From contig JAUIMI010000001.1 in NCBI GenBank assembly GCA_030433255.1, positions 211,378 through 275,377 on the forward strand: a stretch of 64,000 nt of DNA, given 5' to 3'. Under the pieces are notes generated by a model. That model did not search any database, was not told the origin of the DNA, and was given only the letters and a program-made list of their open reading frames with translations. Positions 8,744 through 17,876 of the stretch are shown piece after piece (within the stretch, counting starts at the first letter, position 1; every line of letters begins with the position of its first letter). Source of the DNA: a bacterium. GTDB lineage: Bacteria; Patescibacteriota; Minisyncoccia; Phycocordibacterales; UBA1006. A program made the position numbers and the translations under genes.

Positions 8744-9476
8744 AATTCTTTATTTTTTTTTGTTCAGCTTTTTTGATAATATTTTCATGCTCTTTTTCTG
8801 CTTCTTTGAGAGATTTTTCTACGACTTTCTTTTTAGAATAGATATTCATAAGCGAAAACATAACTACTGCGGCACCAATAATACCAATGGCATTGAGCAC
8901 AAAAAGAGAGAGAGCCCCAGAGATTATGGTTACATTCATAGTAGCTATACCAATTCCTATTGTTGCAATAGGTGGAACAAGCGCTACCGCAATGGCTGTA
9001 CCAGGTAGAGCTTCATTTAATTCTGGCTTAACACGTGCATATGCCGTTGCAAGCCCAGCTACGATTGCGATAAGTAGATATACAACGGAGGGTTCTGTTC
9101 GTGATAGTATTTCAGCATTATATGTAGTCATGAGTTCACTACCTCTTATAGTTTTCCATAAAATCCATGTTGCAAGTGTTGAAATCCCGATAGAATATAT
9201 TAGTGATTTTATTACTGTTGATGTTGAACGAACAAGGAGTTTTTCATCTCCTAGAGTAAGCCCTAAACCTATTGATAAAATAGGGGATAGTATTGGTGCA
9301 ATAAGCATTGACCCAATAATAACGGACGCATTATTAATCAAAAGACCAAACGTCGCCATGAGTACCGACATAACCACTAAAAAGAAAAAAGAAGGTTTAG
9401 GACTAGAATCCTTTATTAAAGAATCTATAGCCTCAGTTTTATTTTTTTCATTTATATCACTAAATAATAAATACAT
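8742..9476 (-). CDS. DUF389 family membrane protein
   Basis: This 244-aa protein has about six membrane helices. Family hallmarks include NNASVIIGSMLIAPILSPI, GLATAYA, and LPGTAIAVALVPPIATIG. A charged Lys/Glu-rich coiled-coil tail ends the protein. DUF389 proteins are membrane proteins of unknown function, found in bacteria and archaea. TATACT lies 7 nt before the ATG. Confidence 0.9.
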   Translation of the reverse strand: MYLLFSDINEKNKTEAIDSLIKDSSPKPSFFFLVVMSVLMATFGLLINNASVIIGSMLIAPILSPILSIGLGLTLGDEKLLVRSTSTVIKSLIYSIGISTLATWILWKTIRGSELMTTYNAEILSRTEPSVVYLLIAIVAGLATAYARVKPELNEALPGTAIAVALVPPIATIGIGIATMNVTIISGALSLFVLNAIGIIGAAVVMFSLMNIYSKKKVVEKSLKEAEKEHENIIKKAEQKKIKN

Positions 9477-9483
9477 ATATTCT

Positions 9484-9489
9484 AGTATA
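9484..9489 (-). promoter_or_regulatory. -10 box of DUF389 gene
   Basis: TATACT on the minus strand ends 7 nt before the start codon. Confidence 0.5.
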
Positions 9490-9536
9490 ACAGCTTTTTA
9501 TATTAATATTTATTATATTTTGCTACAGTAGTAGAT

Positions 9537-9968
9537 ATGAAAATAACTATCGTTACTGTCGGATCACCACAACTTTCCTTTGCTAAAGAAGGCATTAATG
9601 AATATCTAAAACGTATCTCACGTTTTGCTGATTGTGATCTTGTCTCCATAAAAGAAAACAAGAAAACTACTGAAAAGATTCTAAAAATATGTGAAGGAAA
9701 AAAAGTTGTGTTGTTAGATGAGCAAGGAAAACAATTCTCTTCTCATGGTCTTGCTATTTTTTTAGAAAAGGAGAAAAATATATCTTCTGAACTTTGCTTT
9801 GTTATTGGGGGACCAAATGGTCATGTGCCTGAGGTTCAATCATGTGCTAATGCCAGGTGGTCACTTTCCTTATTAACGTTCCCTCATGATATTGCAACAA
9901 TGATACTTATTGAAACATTGTACCGTTCGCTATCAATCAACGCAGGACACCCATACCATAGGGATTAA
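9537..9968 (+). CDS. rlmH: 23S rRNA (pseudouridine1915-N3)-methyltransferase RlmH
   Basis: This small SPOUT methyltransferase modifies helix 69 of 23S rRNA in assembled ribosomes. The SAM-knot segment CFVIGGPNGHVPEV and the C-terminal GHPYHRD are diagnostic. Length 143 aa is slightly short of the usual 155-160. It is a single-gene unit ending in a strong hairpin. Confidence 0.95.
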   Translation: MKITIVTVGSPQLSFAKEGINEYLKRISRFADCDLVSIKENKKTTEKILKICEGKKVVLLDEQGKQFSSHGLAIFLEKEKNISSELCFVIGGPNGHVPEVQSCANARWSLSLLTFPHDIATMILIETLYRSLSINAGHPYHRD

Positions 9969-9985
9969 TAAAAGACATTGTAAAG

Positions 9986-10018
9986 ATAAAAGACATTAAT
10001 TAATATAATGTCTTTTAT
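9986..10018. terminator. Bidirectional terminator
   Basis: A 13-bp stem ATAAAAGACATTA/TAATGTCTTTTAT lies between rlmH and comF. A copy of its left arm (AAAAGACATT) also occurs just upstream, as a direct repeat. Confidence 0.8.
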
Positions 10019-10020
10019 AC

Positions 10021-10632
10021 TTAATGGGCGATGGTTACTGATATTACGTTCCGTGCTCCGTTTTTGTAAAGTGTACTTTCTAATTCCTTTAAGGTTGCTC
10101 CTGTTGTAACAAGATCATCAATGATAATGATATCTTCTCCTTGTATTGTATGTATATTTTTAACCTTGAAGCAACCTTGTACATTTTTAAATCGCTCTTT
10201 TCTATTTTTAATTAATGCTTGTTTTTTTGTTTCTTTAATTTTAATCACCGCTGAAGAATAAGTACCGTGTATGTTCTTTGCAAAATATTTTGCAATCATT
10301 TTTGTTTGATTAAAACCGCGTTTTTTATGTTGTTTCTTGCTGAGTGGAACAGAAATAATAATCGGATTTATATAGTAAGAGAATAATTGTTGTTCAGATA
10401 GATATTCTTGGATATGATTATACATTTCTTCAGCAAGATACTTTGATAAAAAAATATCTCTTTTTTGTTTAATGTAATAAATTAATTTTTTCCCTTTCTG
10501 AGAATGGTAGTCATATAATGCGAATATATTTTTATCTTGTGGTTCAGGTGCACAAGGGATTGAATGCAAAAAAGATCTACTGAATTTTGAAGGAAAAAAT
10601 GTATGAATAAGTAATTCCAAAAAGGATATCAT
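10021..10632 (-). CDS. ComF family phosphoribosyltransferase-like protein
   Basis: ComFC relatives are needed for DNA uptake in competent bacteria. The C-terminal PRPP-binding loop IIIIDDLVTTGATL and a KKRGFNQTKMIAKYF segment identify the family. The N-terminal zinc ribbon with two CxxC pairs, usual in ComFC, is not visible; only one Cys remains in the first 40 residues. Length is 203 aa. It lies next to the type IV pilus locus, which often doubles as a DNA-uptake machine, so a role in competence is plausible but unproven. Confidence 0.85.
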   Translation of the reverse strand: MISFLELLIHTFFPSKFSRSFLHSIPCAPEPQDKNIFALYDYHSQKGKKLIYYIKQKRDIFLSKYLAEEMYNHIQEYLSEQQLFSYYINPIIISVPLSKKQHKKRGFNQTKMIAKYFAKNIHGTYSSAVIKIKETKKQALIKNRKERFKNVQGCFKVKNIHTIQGEDIIIIDDLVTTGATLKELESTLYKNGARNVISVTIAH

Positions 10633-10662
10633 TATTTCTAGTCTAGCATATATATTATGTGG

Positions 10663-10668
10663 TATACT
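10663..10668 (+). promoter_or_regulatory. -10 box of pilM operon
   Basis: TATACT ends 7 nt before the pilM ATG, a leaderless arrangement for the first gene of the pilus operon. Confidence 0.55.
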
Positions 10669-10675
10669 TTTTTAC

Positions 10676-11800
10676 ATGAGTAATGTATTAGATAGTTTGA
10701 AGGATGTGTTTTCCGGTTTAACACAAGCAAAATCAAACACTTATGTTGGTATTGATATAGGTTCGTCATCAATTAAAGCCGTTCAATTAAAAAAAGATAA
10801 GGGACGAATTTTGTTAGAAACATACGGAGAAGTTGCATTAGGTCCATATCAAGATAAAGACGGTACCGCTGGGCAATTAACAACCCTCGAGACTGGTGTT
10901 CTTGCTGAGGCATTACGTAATCTTATTGAACAAGCAAATGTTACAGCAAAGACAGCCGTTATTTCAGTTTCTTCAGCAACAAGTTTGATTTTTATTCTTA
11001 AGATTCCGTATATTAACCAACGTGAGTTATCAGGAGTTGTTCAAAATGAGGCACGTAAATATATCCCTGTTCCATTATCAGAAGTTTCGTTAGATTGGTG
11101 GATTATTCCAGAGAAAGAAATTTACGGTGAAGACGAGTCAAGTATCGTAAAGAAAAAATCAGACATTGATGTACTGGTTGCTGCAGTACGAAATGAGGTT
11201 GTAGATAGATATAACACGGTTTCTCAATCGCTTGGTATGTTTTCTCAAACTTCATATGAAATTGAAACCTTCAGTGCTATTCGTGGTTCATTCAAGCATG
11301 AGCTTGCGCCAGTAATGATGATTGATTTCGGGGCATCAGGTGTTCGCATGAGTGTTATTGAGCATGGTGTTGTGCGCAAATTTCGCGCCATCAATCGAGG
11401 GTCAGCATATCTATCATCTTCATTACAAAAATCTCTTGAAATTGATTTTGAAGAAGCTGAAAAGATAAAACATGAAGTAGGATTAGACAAAGAAAATAAA
11501 AACGAACAAGCCTACAATATTATTAACACTGGAGTTAATTATATTTTTTCTGAAATTAAGAATGTTATTTTTGATTATGAAAAAGAATATAAAAAACCAA
11601 TTAGTAAAATTATTTTAACAGGAGGAGGTTCTCGTTTACAAAAATTTAAAGAGCAACTAGAGTCACGTTATAATATCACCACCGTATATGCAGACCCGTT
11701 TGGGAAAGCTCTCTCACCAGATTTTCTCAAAGAAGTACTTGAAAACGCTGGTCCAGAATTTGCTGTTTCTCTTGGTCTAGCATTACAAGGTCTTGAATAG
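10676..11800 (+). CDS. pilM: Type IV pilus assembly ATPase-like protein PilM
   Basis: PilM is an actin-like cytoplasmic protein that binds the N-terminus of PilN and links the motor side to the inner-membrane alignment complex. Visible are the phosphate-1 loop YVGIDIGSSSIKAV, the second loop MIDFGASGVRMSVI, and the adenosine loop LTGGGSRLQKF. Length 374 aa is typical. It is first in the pilM-N-O-P-like operon, 44 nt before pilN. Confidence 0.93.
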   Translation: MSNVLDSLKDVFSGLTQAKSNTYVGIDIGSSSIKAVQLKKDKGRILLETYGEVALGPYQDKDGTAGQLTTLETGVLAEALRNLIEQANVTAKTAVISVSSATSLIFILKIPYINQRELSGVVQNEARKYIPVPLSEVSLDWWIIPEKEIYGEDESSIVKKKSDIDVLVAAVRNEVVDRYNTVSQSLGMFSQTSYEIETFSAIRGSFKHELAPVMMIDFGASGVRMSVIEHGVVRKFRAINRGSAYLSSSLQKSLEIDFEEAEKIKHEVGLDKENKNEQAYNIINTGVNYIFSEIKNVIFDYEKEYKKPISKIILTGGGSRLQKFKEQLESRYNITTVYADPFGKALSPDFLKEVLENAGPEFAVSLGLALQGLE

Positions 11801-11844
11801 TAACTTTTCTTTTTTTCTAAAAAAGAACTATAATATAAATAATT

Positions 11845-12534
11845 ATGGATAAAGAATTTAAAACAACATTTATTCCGAAAAAAAATCTTGCAACATCTAA
11901 GGTTAAACCAGCGGAATCAAAAAAATCAAAAGCACGTCGTAGTTTGTTTGGTGTTCTAGCACTACTGTTATTTGTTACAGCAGTTGTTTCTACTATAGGA
12001 GTATACCTCTATAAAATTAGAATTGCAGCGGTCATTAACTCACGTATTGAATCTATTAACCTTGCTGAAAAAGCATTTGAACCGGCAGTTATCCTTGAGC
12101 TCAAAAAATTAGATATTCGTTTGCGAGCCGGAACAGAGTTGTTAAATAATCACGTTGCTATTTCTGATTTTCTTGAATCTCTTGCGGAATCAACACTTCC
12201 AGATGTAAGTTTCGCAAACTTCTCATTCTCAGGTGGAGGAAATGAAGTTTCAATGTCAGGAGAAGCACGAGGGTATCTTCAGATTGCTCAACAATCAGAT
12301 ATCTTTGAGGATAATCAGTATATTCAAAACCATATATTCTCTGATTTTTCTCTTACTGATACAGGTAGAATAAGCTTTTCTCTACAATTTACATTAAATC
12401 CTGAACTCGTTACCTTTGGTCGTACCGTTGTTAACGATGAAGCTAATATTGGAGTTGCTGATAATGTTATTATTTCTGATGAAAATCAAATTCCAACAGG
12501 AGTTGATATTAATTTTAATCAATTTAACCAATAA
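11845..12534 (+). CDS. PilN-like pilus assembly protein
   Basis: A 229-aa bitopic protein has a basic cytoplasmic N-terminus of about 30 residues, one membrane helix (about 33-53), then an extracytoplasmic coiled and alpha/beta domain with a VSMSGEARGYLQI strand typical of PilN. The N-terminal tail is where PilM would bind. Position between pilM and pilO fixes the role more than sequence does. A TATAAT 10 nt upstream may give an internal promoter. Confidence 0.8.
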   Translation: MDKEFKTTFIPKKNLATSKVKPAESKKSKARRSLFGVLALLLFVTAVVSTIGVYLYKIRIAAVINSRIESINLAEKAFEPAVILELKKLDIRLRAGTELLNNHVAISDFLESLAESTLPDVSFANFSFSGGGNEVSMSGEARGYLQIAQQSDIFEDNQYIQNHIFSDFSLTDTGRISFSLQFTLNPELVTFGRTVVNDEANIGVADNVIISDENQIPTGVDINFNQFNQ

Positions 12535-12540
12535 CGTCTT

Positions 12541-13104
12541 ATGAAAAACATTATTCCAATTATTGTTACAATTATCTCAATAGCGACATTTGTGTTAATT
12601 GTGCAACCTCAATACAATGAAATAAAGGAGATGCAGGTTCAAGAGACTGAACTCCAAGATGTCTTAGATAATGCACGGAAACTACAATCGTTACGTGATT
12701 CTCTTCTAGAAAAGAGAAACAATATCTCAAATGCTGATATACGACGTTTAGAGAAGCTTATTCCGGAAAGTGCTGATAATGTAAAATTGATTCTTGAATT
12801 CCAACAAATTGCAGAACGATATAACCTTGAAATCCAAGCAGCATCAGCAACCAAAGAAAATGAAGGAAGTGGTGAAGAACAACAACAAACATTTGATATC
12901 GAAACAAATGATTATGGGGTTATTACACTTGATTTCTCACTCAGTGGAGGATACTCACAGGGAATTTCTTTCCTTAAAGATATTGAAAGAAACCTACGAA
13001 TTACTGATATTCGATCACTTACCATTAATCCACCAAGTGGAGATGGGCTTGAATACGGGTATGAATTATCAATCGATACGTACTGGTTGAAAGATAACAT
13101 TTAA
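12541..13104 (+). CDS. PilO-like pilus assembly protein
   Basis: A short cytoplasmic N-terminus, one membrane helix (about 4-21), a coiled coil (about 25-70) and a ferredoxin-like extracytoplasmic domain follow the PilO plan. PilO pairs with PilN beneath the pilus platform. Length is 187 aa. It follows pilN after 6 nt without a Shine-Dalgarno sequence. Confidence 0.8.
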   Translation: MKNIIPIIVTIISIATFVLIVQPQYNEIKEMQVQETELQDVLDNARKLQSLRDSLLEKRNNISNADIRRLEKLIPESADNVKLILEFQQIAERYNLEIQAASATKENEGSGEEQQQTFDIETNDYGVITLDFSLSGGYSQGISFLKDIERNLRITDIRSLTINPPSGDGLEYGYELSIDTYWLKDNI

Positions 13105-13118
13105 AATACTTAAACATT

Positions 13119-13586
13119 ATGAAGAATAAAAAAACAATAAAAAATATAATTATTGGTTTGGTTGTTGCAATCCTTCTGTTGGGTGTTTATGCTGTTATCA
13201 CAAGTGGTGCAGAAAACCAAGGTGGTTCATCAGGGTCAAGTTCTTTAACAAGTTTGATTGGGTCTGGTAATTTAGGTCAAGTACAAGAATCAAACACCGA
13301 TTTAGCAAATGCTGAAATATTACGTATTTTAGGAAGTATTCAGAACATTGATTTAGATGACGATATCTTTAATAATCCTGTTTTCAGAGAGTTAGAAGAT
13401 AGTCGGTTTACTATCCCAAAACCAGTTCTTATTGGACGACCGAATCCATTCCTGCCTATTGGTTTTGATGCACTCGTTCAAACTCAAACAGGAGGAACCC
13501 AAGAACTAGAAGTAGGTGGTACAATTGTTGAGGACACTGGATTACAACAAGATGGTAACGACCCTACAGGATTCTTTACTCAATAA
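13119..13586 (+). CDS. PilP-like membrane-anchored protein
   Basis: This 155-aa protein has one N-terminal membrane helix (about 9-27), a Gly/Ser-rich stretch, and an IGRPNPFLPIG segment that resembles the RNPF motif of PilP-type proteins. In diderms PilP links PilNO to the secretin, but no secretin gene is visible here. The role is inferred from position at the end of pilM-N-O. A strong terminator follows. Confidence 0.6.
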   Translation: MKNKKTIKNIIIGLVVAILLLGVYAVITSGAENQGGSSGSSSLTSLIGSGNLGQVQESNTDLANAEILRILGSIQNIDLDDDIFNNPVFRELEDSRFTIPKPVLIGRPNPFLPIGFDALVQTQTGGTQELEVGGTIVEDTGLQQDGNDPTGFFTQ

Positions 13587-13598
13587 TTTTTTATATTT

Positions 13599-13623
13599 AA
13601 AACCTCTTTCCTAAAGAGGTTTT
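13599..13623 (+). terminator. Terminator after pilM-P operon
   Basis: An 11-bp stem AAAACCTCTTT/AAAGAGGTTTT with a short loop and T-run separates pilM-P from pilB. Confidence 0.9.
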
Positions 13624-13655
13624 TTTTTGGTATTATAGAGGTAACGTTTACTGCT

Positions 13656-15371
13656 ATGAATTTTTTAGAGACACTTGTTAAAAAAGGAATTATTAATGCT
13701 TACCAAGTTGATGAGATTATCGAAATCACAACGAAAGAAGGAAAGACTATCGAAGACGTATTAACTGATATGGGGATTAGTGATGCTGATATTCTTCGAG
13801 CAAAAAGTGATTATTTTGGTATCAAAAAAAAGCAAATCGATTACAAAGAGGTTGAGGATGCTATTGTAAAACGTATTCCTGAAGAAAGTGCAAAAACCTA
13901 TCAAATGGTTGCTTTTGGTATGACTGAAGATGGTGTTCTTGAAGTTGGAATGTTGGACCCAAGAAATATCGAAGCGCAAAATGTACTTCAATTTATTACA
14001 GCTAAATCTGGTACTCCATACGAAATGTATATTATAACGGAATACGGTTACCACGAGATAATGAAAAAATATTCAGGTTTATCTGGTGAAATCGGAGATG
14101 TTATTGATGAATATATCGATATTGATGCAGCTGCTCAAGAACTGCAAGATAGTAAAAATAGAAAACCAGGTGAAGAAGAAAAGATTGTTGAAGATGCTCC
14201 AGTAACGAAAATGGTAGCAGCCATTATTCGTCATGCAGTAGAAAAATCAGCATCAGATATCCATATAGAACATACTGGAGAATTAGTACGTGTTCGTTTT
14301 CGAATTGATGGAGAACTTGAAACATACCTTGAAGTTCCAAAAGCTGTTCATAGTGCGGTAGTTGCTCGTATTAAAATTATGACGAAGACCATGAAGCTAG
14401 ATGAACGACGTAAGCCACAAGACGGACGTTTTCCAGCCATGATTGAAGGTCGAAAAATCGATTTCCGTGTGTCTATCATGCCTACCTTTTTTGGTGAAAA
14501 AGTCGTAATTCGTATTCTTGATTCACAAAAAGGTATTCGAAAACTTGATTTACTTGGTCTTTCTCCTGAACAAAATGCCATGATTCGAGAGGCTATTGAG
14601 CGACCCCATGGGTTAATTCTCATTACTGGACCAACAGGTTCTGGTAAGACTACAACATTGTATTCAATGCTTGGGGAAGTTGATCGAGAAACAAAAAACG
14701 TTGTTTCTCTTGAAGATCCTGTCGAGTACCAATTCCCAGGAGTTAACCAATCACAGGTACATGCTGAAATTGGGTATACCTTTGCGGCAGGTCTTCGGTC
14801 TATTGTACGTCAGGACCCTGACGTGATCATGGTGGGGGAGATTCGTGATAAGGAAACTGCGAATCTTGCAATTCAGGCTGCACTTACTGGACACTTGGTA
14901 TTTGCTACCTTGCACACGAATAGTTCGTTCGGTATTATTCCTCGTTTAGTTGATATGGGTGTTGATCCGTATTTGATTGCACCAACACTTATCCTAGGTG
15001 TTGCGCAACGTCTGCTAAGAAAAATTGCTGATGGTGCGGCAGTTCCTGTTGAAAGTGAAGATAGTGTCAAGAAAATGATTGAAAATCAATTTAGTGATTT
15101 ACCAGAAGAATATCGTTCAAAATTAAACCTTGATAGAAACCTTTACAACGTGCAACCGACAAAAGATGCACCAAGTGGAATGAAGGGTCGTATTGCTATT
15201 CTTGAGATGTTCAAGGTAGATAAAGAGGTTGAAAAAATAATCCTCGAGGATCCAACAGAGCAAAAAATTTATGCTGCTGCTCGAAAGAAAGGAATGATTA
15301 CCTTAAAAGAAGCAGGTATTCTCAAGGGACTTGATGGACTAGTACCCTTTAGTGAGATTAATGAACTTTAA
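13656..15371 (+). CDS. pilB: Type IV pilus extension ATPase PilB
   Basis: PilB powers pilus polymerisation at the cytoplasmic face. Residues 1-150 form the GspE N-terminal domain; the RecA-like core follows. Walker A GPTGSGKTTT is at about 325-334, the Walker B region DPDVIMVGEIRD at about 388-399, and the His box TGHLVFATLHTN follows. The four-Cys zinc module usual near the C-terminus of GspE/PilB is absent: the corresponding stretch (about 455-515) has no Cys yet still ends in the GRIAILEMF strand. Length is 571 aa. pilT follows after 6 nt. Confidence 0.95.
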   Translation: MNFLETLVKKGIINAYQVDEIIEITTKEGKTIEDVLTDMGISDADILRAKSDYFGIKKKQIDYKEVEDAIVKRIPEESAKTYQMVAFGMTEDGVLEVGMLDPRNIEAQNVLQFITAKSGTPYEMYIITEYGYHEIMKKYSGLSGEIGDVIDEYIDIDAAAQELQDSKNRKPGEEEKIVEDAPVTKMVAAIIRHAVEKSASDIHIEHTGELVRVRFRIDGELETYLEVPKAVHSAVVARIKIMTKTMKLDERRKPQDGRFPAMIEGRKIDFRVSIMPTFFGEKVVIRILDSQKGIRKLDLLGLSPEQNAMIREAIERPHGLILITGPTGSGKTTTLYSMLGEVDRETKNVVSLEDPVEYQFPGVNQSQVHAEIGYTFAAGLRSIVRQDPDVIMVGEIRDKETANLAIQAALTGHLVFATLHTNSSFGIIPRLVDMGVDPYLIAPTLILGVAQRLLRKIADGAAVPVESEDSVKKMIENQFSDLPEEYRSKLNLDRNLYNVQPTKDAPSGMKGRIAILEMFKVDKEVEKIILEDPTEQKIYAAARKKGMITLKEAGILKGLDGLVPFSEINEL

Positions 15372-15377
15372 AATATT

Positions 15378-16442
15378 ATGAACACAGATTATAAAAAACT
15401 ATTAGAAAATTTATTATTAACAGTACAACGAGAAAATGCATCGGATTTACACCTTGCAGCAGGGCGAAAACCTATCATGCGTATTGAAGGTGAGCTTATT
15501 CCCCTCGCAAACCGTGATGAACTTACGAAAGAAGATACGTTTGGTATTCTCAAGGAACTTGTTAATGAAGAAAAACTTCATCAGGTGATGAATATTGAAG
15601 AAATCGACTTTGCGTATTCGTTTCGTGATGAGCTCCGACTACGTTCAACTGCGTATATTCAAGGTGGAGCTATCAATTTAACATTTCGTGTTATCCAAGA
15701 AGTTCGTGAACTAGATGAATTAAATCTTCCTGAGGTTCTAAAGGCGTTCACTCAAAAAGAACAAGGACTCTTCTTGGTGGTAGGTCCAGTTGGACAAGGA
15801 AAATCAACAACAATGGCAGCAATGATTTCGATGATTAACCACGAACGCAAAGAACACATTGTTACTATTGAAAACCCTATTGAGTATTTATTTAATGATG
15901 ATCAGTCAATTATTGATCAACGTGAAGTAGGTATCGATACAAAATCATTTGAAACTGGGTTAAAGGCAGTATTTAGACAAGACGTGAATGTAATCATGGT
16001 AGGAGAAATGAGAAACCCAGAAACTATTTCAACAGTAGTTACAGCTGCAGAAACTGGGCACTTGGTATTTTCAACCTTGCATACAAACAATGCGGCTCAA
16101 ACGATTGATCGTATTGTTGACTCATTTCCAGCTAATCAACAAAACCAAGTTCGTGCTCAGTTAGCAGGATCACTTATTGGTATTTTCTCTCAACGTCTTA
16201 TGAAGAGTCAACGTGGTGGAATGGTACCAGCGTATGAATTAATGATTAATACAAAAGCTACCGCGAACCTTATTCGTGAGGGGCGTACTCATGAAATTAA
16301 CACTGTAATCGAAACTGGGTATGAACAGGGGATGATTGATATGAACAAGTCGCTTGTAGAACTTGTCCAGCAAGGTCACATTACGGTTGAGGAAGCGTAC
16401 CGACAATCACTTAATCCAAAATTACTCGATTCAATGATATAA
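15378..16442 (+). CDS. pilT: Twitching-motility retraction ATPase PilT
   Basis: PilT depolymerises the pilus. At 354 aa it has the short PilT N-terminal PAS-like domain (ASDLHLAAG at about 17-25), Walker A GPVGQGKST at about 135-143, Walker B VNVIMVGEMRNPET at about 203-216 and the His box TGHLVFSTLHTNNA. The usual AIRNLIRE-like helix near the C-terminus reads TANLIREGRTHEI. Presence of PilT predicts retractile pili. Confidence 0.95.
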   Translation: MNTDYKKLLENLLLTVQRENASDLHLAAGRKPIMRIEGELIPLANRDELTKEDTFGILKELVNEEKLHQVMNIEEIDFAYSFRDELRLRSTAYIQGGAINLTFRVIQEVRELDELNLPEVLKAFTQKEQGLFLVVGPVGQGKSTTMAAMISMINHERKEHIVTIENPIEYLFNDDQSIIDQREVGIDTKSFETGLKAVFRQDVNVIMVGEMRNPETISTVVTAAETGHLVFSTLHTNNAAQTIDRIVDSFPANQQNQVRAQLAGSLIGIFSQRLMKSQRGGMVPAYELMINTKATANLIREGRTHEINTVIETGYEQGMIDMNKSLVELVQQGHITVEEAYRQSLNPKLLDSMI

Positions 16443-16449
16443 TAAATAT

Positions 16450-17658
16450 ATGTTATTTAATTACAAAGTTGTCACCAAAGAAGGTGTAGAAAAAAAGGGG
16501 CAGATTGAAGCAGCTACAAGTGAAATTGCTGTTTCTACACTGCAGCGTCGCGAGTATGTTGTGGTTTCAGTGGTACCTGATTCTAAAAAAAGTTTACTTG
16601 AATCAAGTCTTCCGTTTTTAGATCGTGTTCCGATGAAAGATATCGTATTGATGTCAAAGCAAGCTTCAACATTGTTTGAAGCTCAGGTATCAGCGGTAAA
16701 AACATTTGAACTATTAGGTCAAAATGCTGAAAGTAAGGGGATTCAAAAAGCTCTTTCACAGGTAACCGAAGATATTCGTGGTGGAACATCTATTTCAGGA
16801 GCAATGGCAAAACAGCCAAGGGTCTTTTCTGATTTTTATGTAAACATGGTACGTGCTGGTGAAGAGTCAGGTCAGTTAACAGAAACATTTACCTTCTTGG
16901 CTGAATACCTAGAGAGAAGTTACGCGCTCACATCAAAAACAAAAAACGCTTTAGTGTATCCATCGTTTATTATTCTTACCTTTATTTCGGTAATGGTACT
17001 GATGTTGGTAAAAGTTATTCCACAAATGGCAAGTATTATCGAAGAGTCAGGACAAGAGATTCCAGTGTATACAAAAATTACTCTTGGGATATCAGACTTC
17101 TTTGTTAACTACGGAGTTATCATGTTGATTTTTGTAGTTATTGCTGGATTCTTTATTGCACGAATGATGAGTACCGATTCAGGGCGAAGCCGTATTGATG
17201 TGTTTAAAATTAACTTACCTGGTTTTGGTAAACTGTATCGAAAAATTTATCTTGCTCGTATTGCTGATAACGTAAATACGATGTTGACATCAGGTATTCC
17301 AGTTGTACGAACACTCGAAATTGCGGGAGATGTGGTAGGGAACACCGTCTTTAAAAACATCCTCGACGATGCTGTTGAAGAGGTAAAAGGAGGTAATAGT
17401 ATCTCAAGTGCCTTTTCTAAACATGATGAAATTCCACAGATTATGGTGCAAATGATTAAGGTTGGAGAAGAAACAGGGTCAATTGGTAAAATTCTTAAAA
17501 CACTTGCTAATTTTTACAACAAAGAAGTAACGAATACTGTTGATACCTTGATTGGTATGATTGAACCAGCGATGATTGTCCTATTAGGAGTTGGAGTTGG
17601 AGGGTTACTGATGTCAGTGATGATTCCTATCTACAACGTTGCAGGAGGTATCTCATAA
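16450..17658 (+). CDS. pilC: Type IV pilus platform protein PilC
   Basis: This polytopic membrane protein is the rotor platform that contacts PilB and PilT. Two GspF domains are visible (about 65-190 and 270-395), each preceding a hydrophobic segment, with repeat signatures GESGQLTETF and GEETGSIGKILKTL. Three membrane helices lie near 170-195, 220-245 and 375-400. Length is 402 aa. It ends the pilB-T-C operon. Confidence 0.95.
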   Translation: MLFNYKVVTKEGVEKKGQIEAATSEIAVSTLQRREYVVVSVVPDSKKSLLESSLPFLDRVPMKDIVLMSKQASTLFEAQVSAVKTFELLGQNAESKGIQKALSQVTEDIRGGTSISGAMAKQPRVFSDFYVNMVRAGEESGQLTETFTFLAEYLERSYALTSKTKNALVYPSFIILTFISVMVLMLVKVIPQMASIIEESGQEIPVYTKITLGISDFFVNYGVIMLIFVVIAGFFIARMMSTDSGRSRIDVFKINLPGFGKLYRKIYLARIADNVNTMLTSGIPVVRTLEIAGDVVGNTVFKNILDDAVEEVKGGNSISSAFSKHDEIPQIMVQMIKVGEETGSIGKILKTLANFYNKEVTNTVDTLIGMIEPAMIVLLGVGVGGLLMSVMIPIYNVAGGIS

Positions 17659-17684
17659 AAACACTTTTCCTAAGGTGTTTTTTA
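17657..17684 (+). terminator. Terminator after pilC
   Basis: Stem AAAACACTT/AAGGTGTTTT with a one-base bulge and a T-run follows pilC directly. Confidence 0.75.
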
Positions 17685-17729
17685 TTTACTAAATGCAATT
17701 TAATAAAAAATATGTCAACACATAAAAAG

Positions 17730-17759
17730 TTGTTATTTAATAAGGCTTTTTGGTATAAT
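17730..17759 (+). promoter_or_regulatory. Promoter of pilA
   Basis: TTGTTA and TATAAT are separated by 18 nt. It is one of the best promoter matches in the window, as expected for an abundant major pilin. Confidence 0.75.
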
Positions 17760-17765
17760 GTGAGC

Positions 17766-17876
17766 AACCAATTCTAATGAAGAAGGAATTTCGGTTATCA
17801 AACATATGTTTCATATTTTTGATAGAAGACTGCAGAGCATGTCTTCATTTTATTAAATTAACTTTTTAAAACTATA
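17766..17876 (+). promoter_or_regulatory. Structured 5' leader of pilA
   Basis: About 110 nt separate the -10 box and the ATG. Two hairpins are visible: ATCAAACATATG/CATATTTTTGAT (one mismatch) at about 17797-17823, and GAAGAC/GTCTTC at about 17826-17847. The end of the leader is AT-rich without a Shine-Dalgarno sequence. It may stabilise the mRNA or control translation. Confidence 0.5.

Noticed and set aside
8887-9531. 214-codon plus-strand frame
   Set aside because: It is the complement of the DUF389 gene; the minus frame has membrane helices and family motifs and its own promoter.
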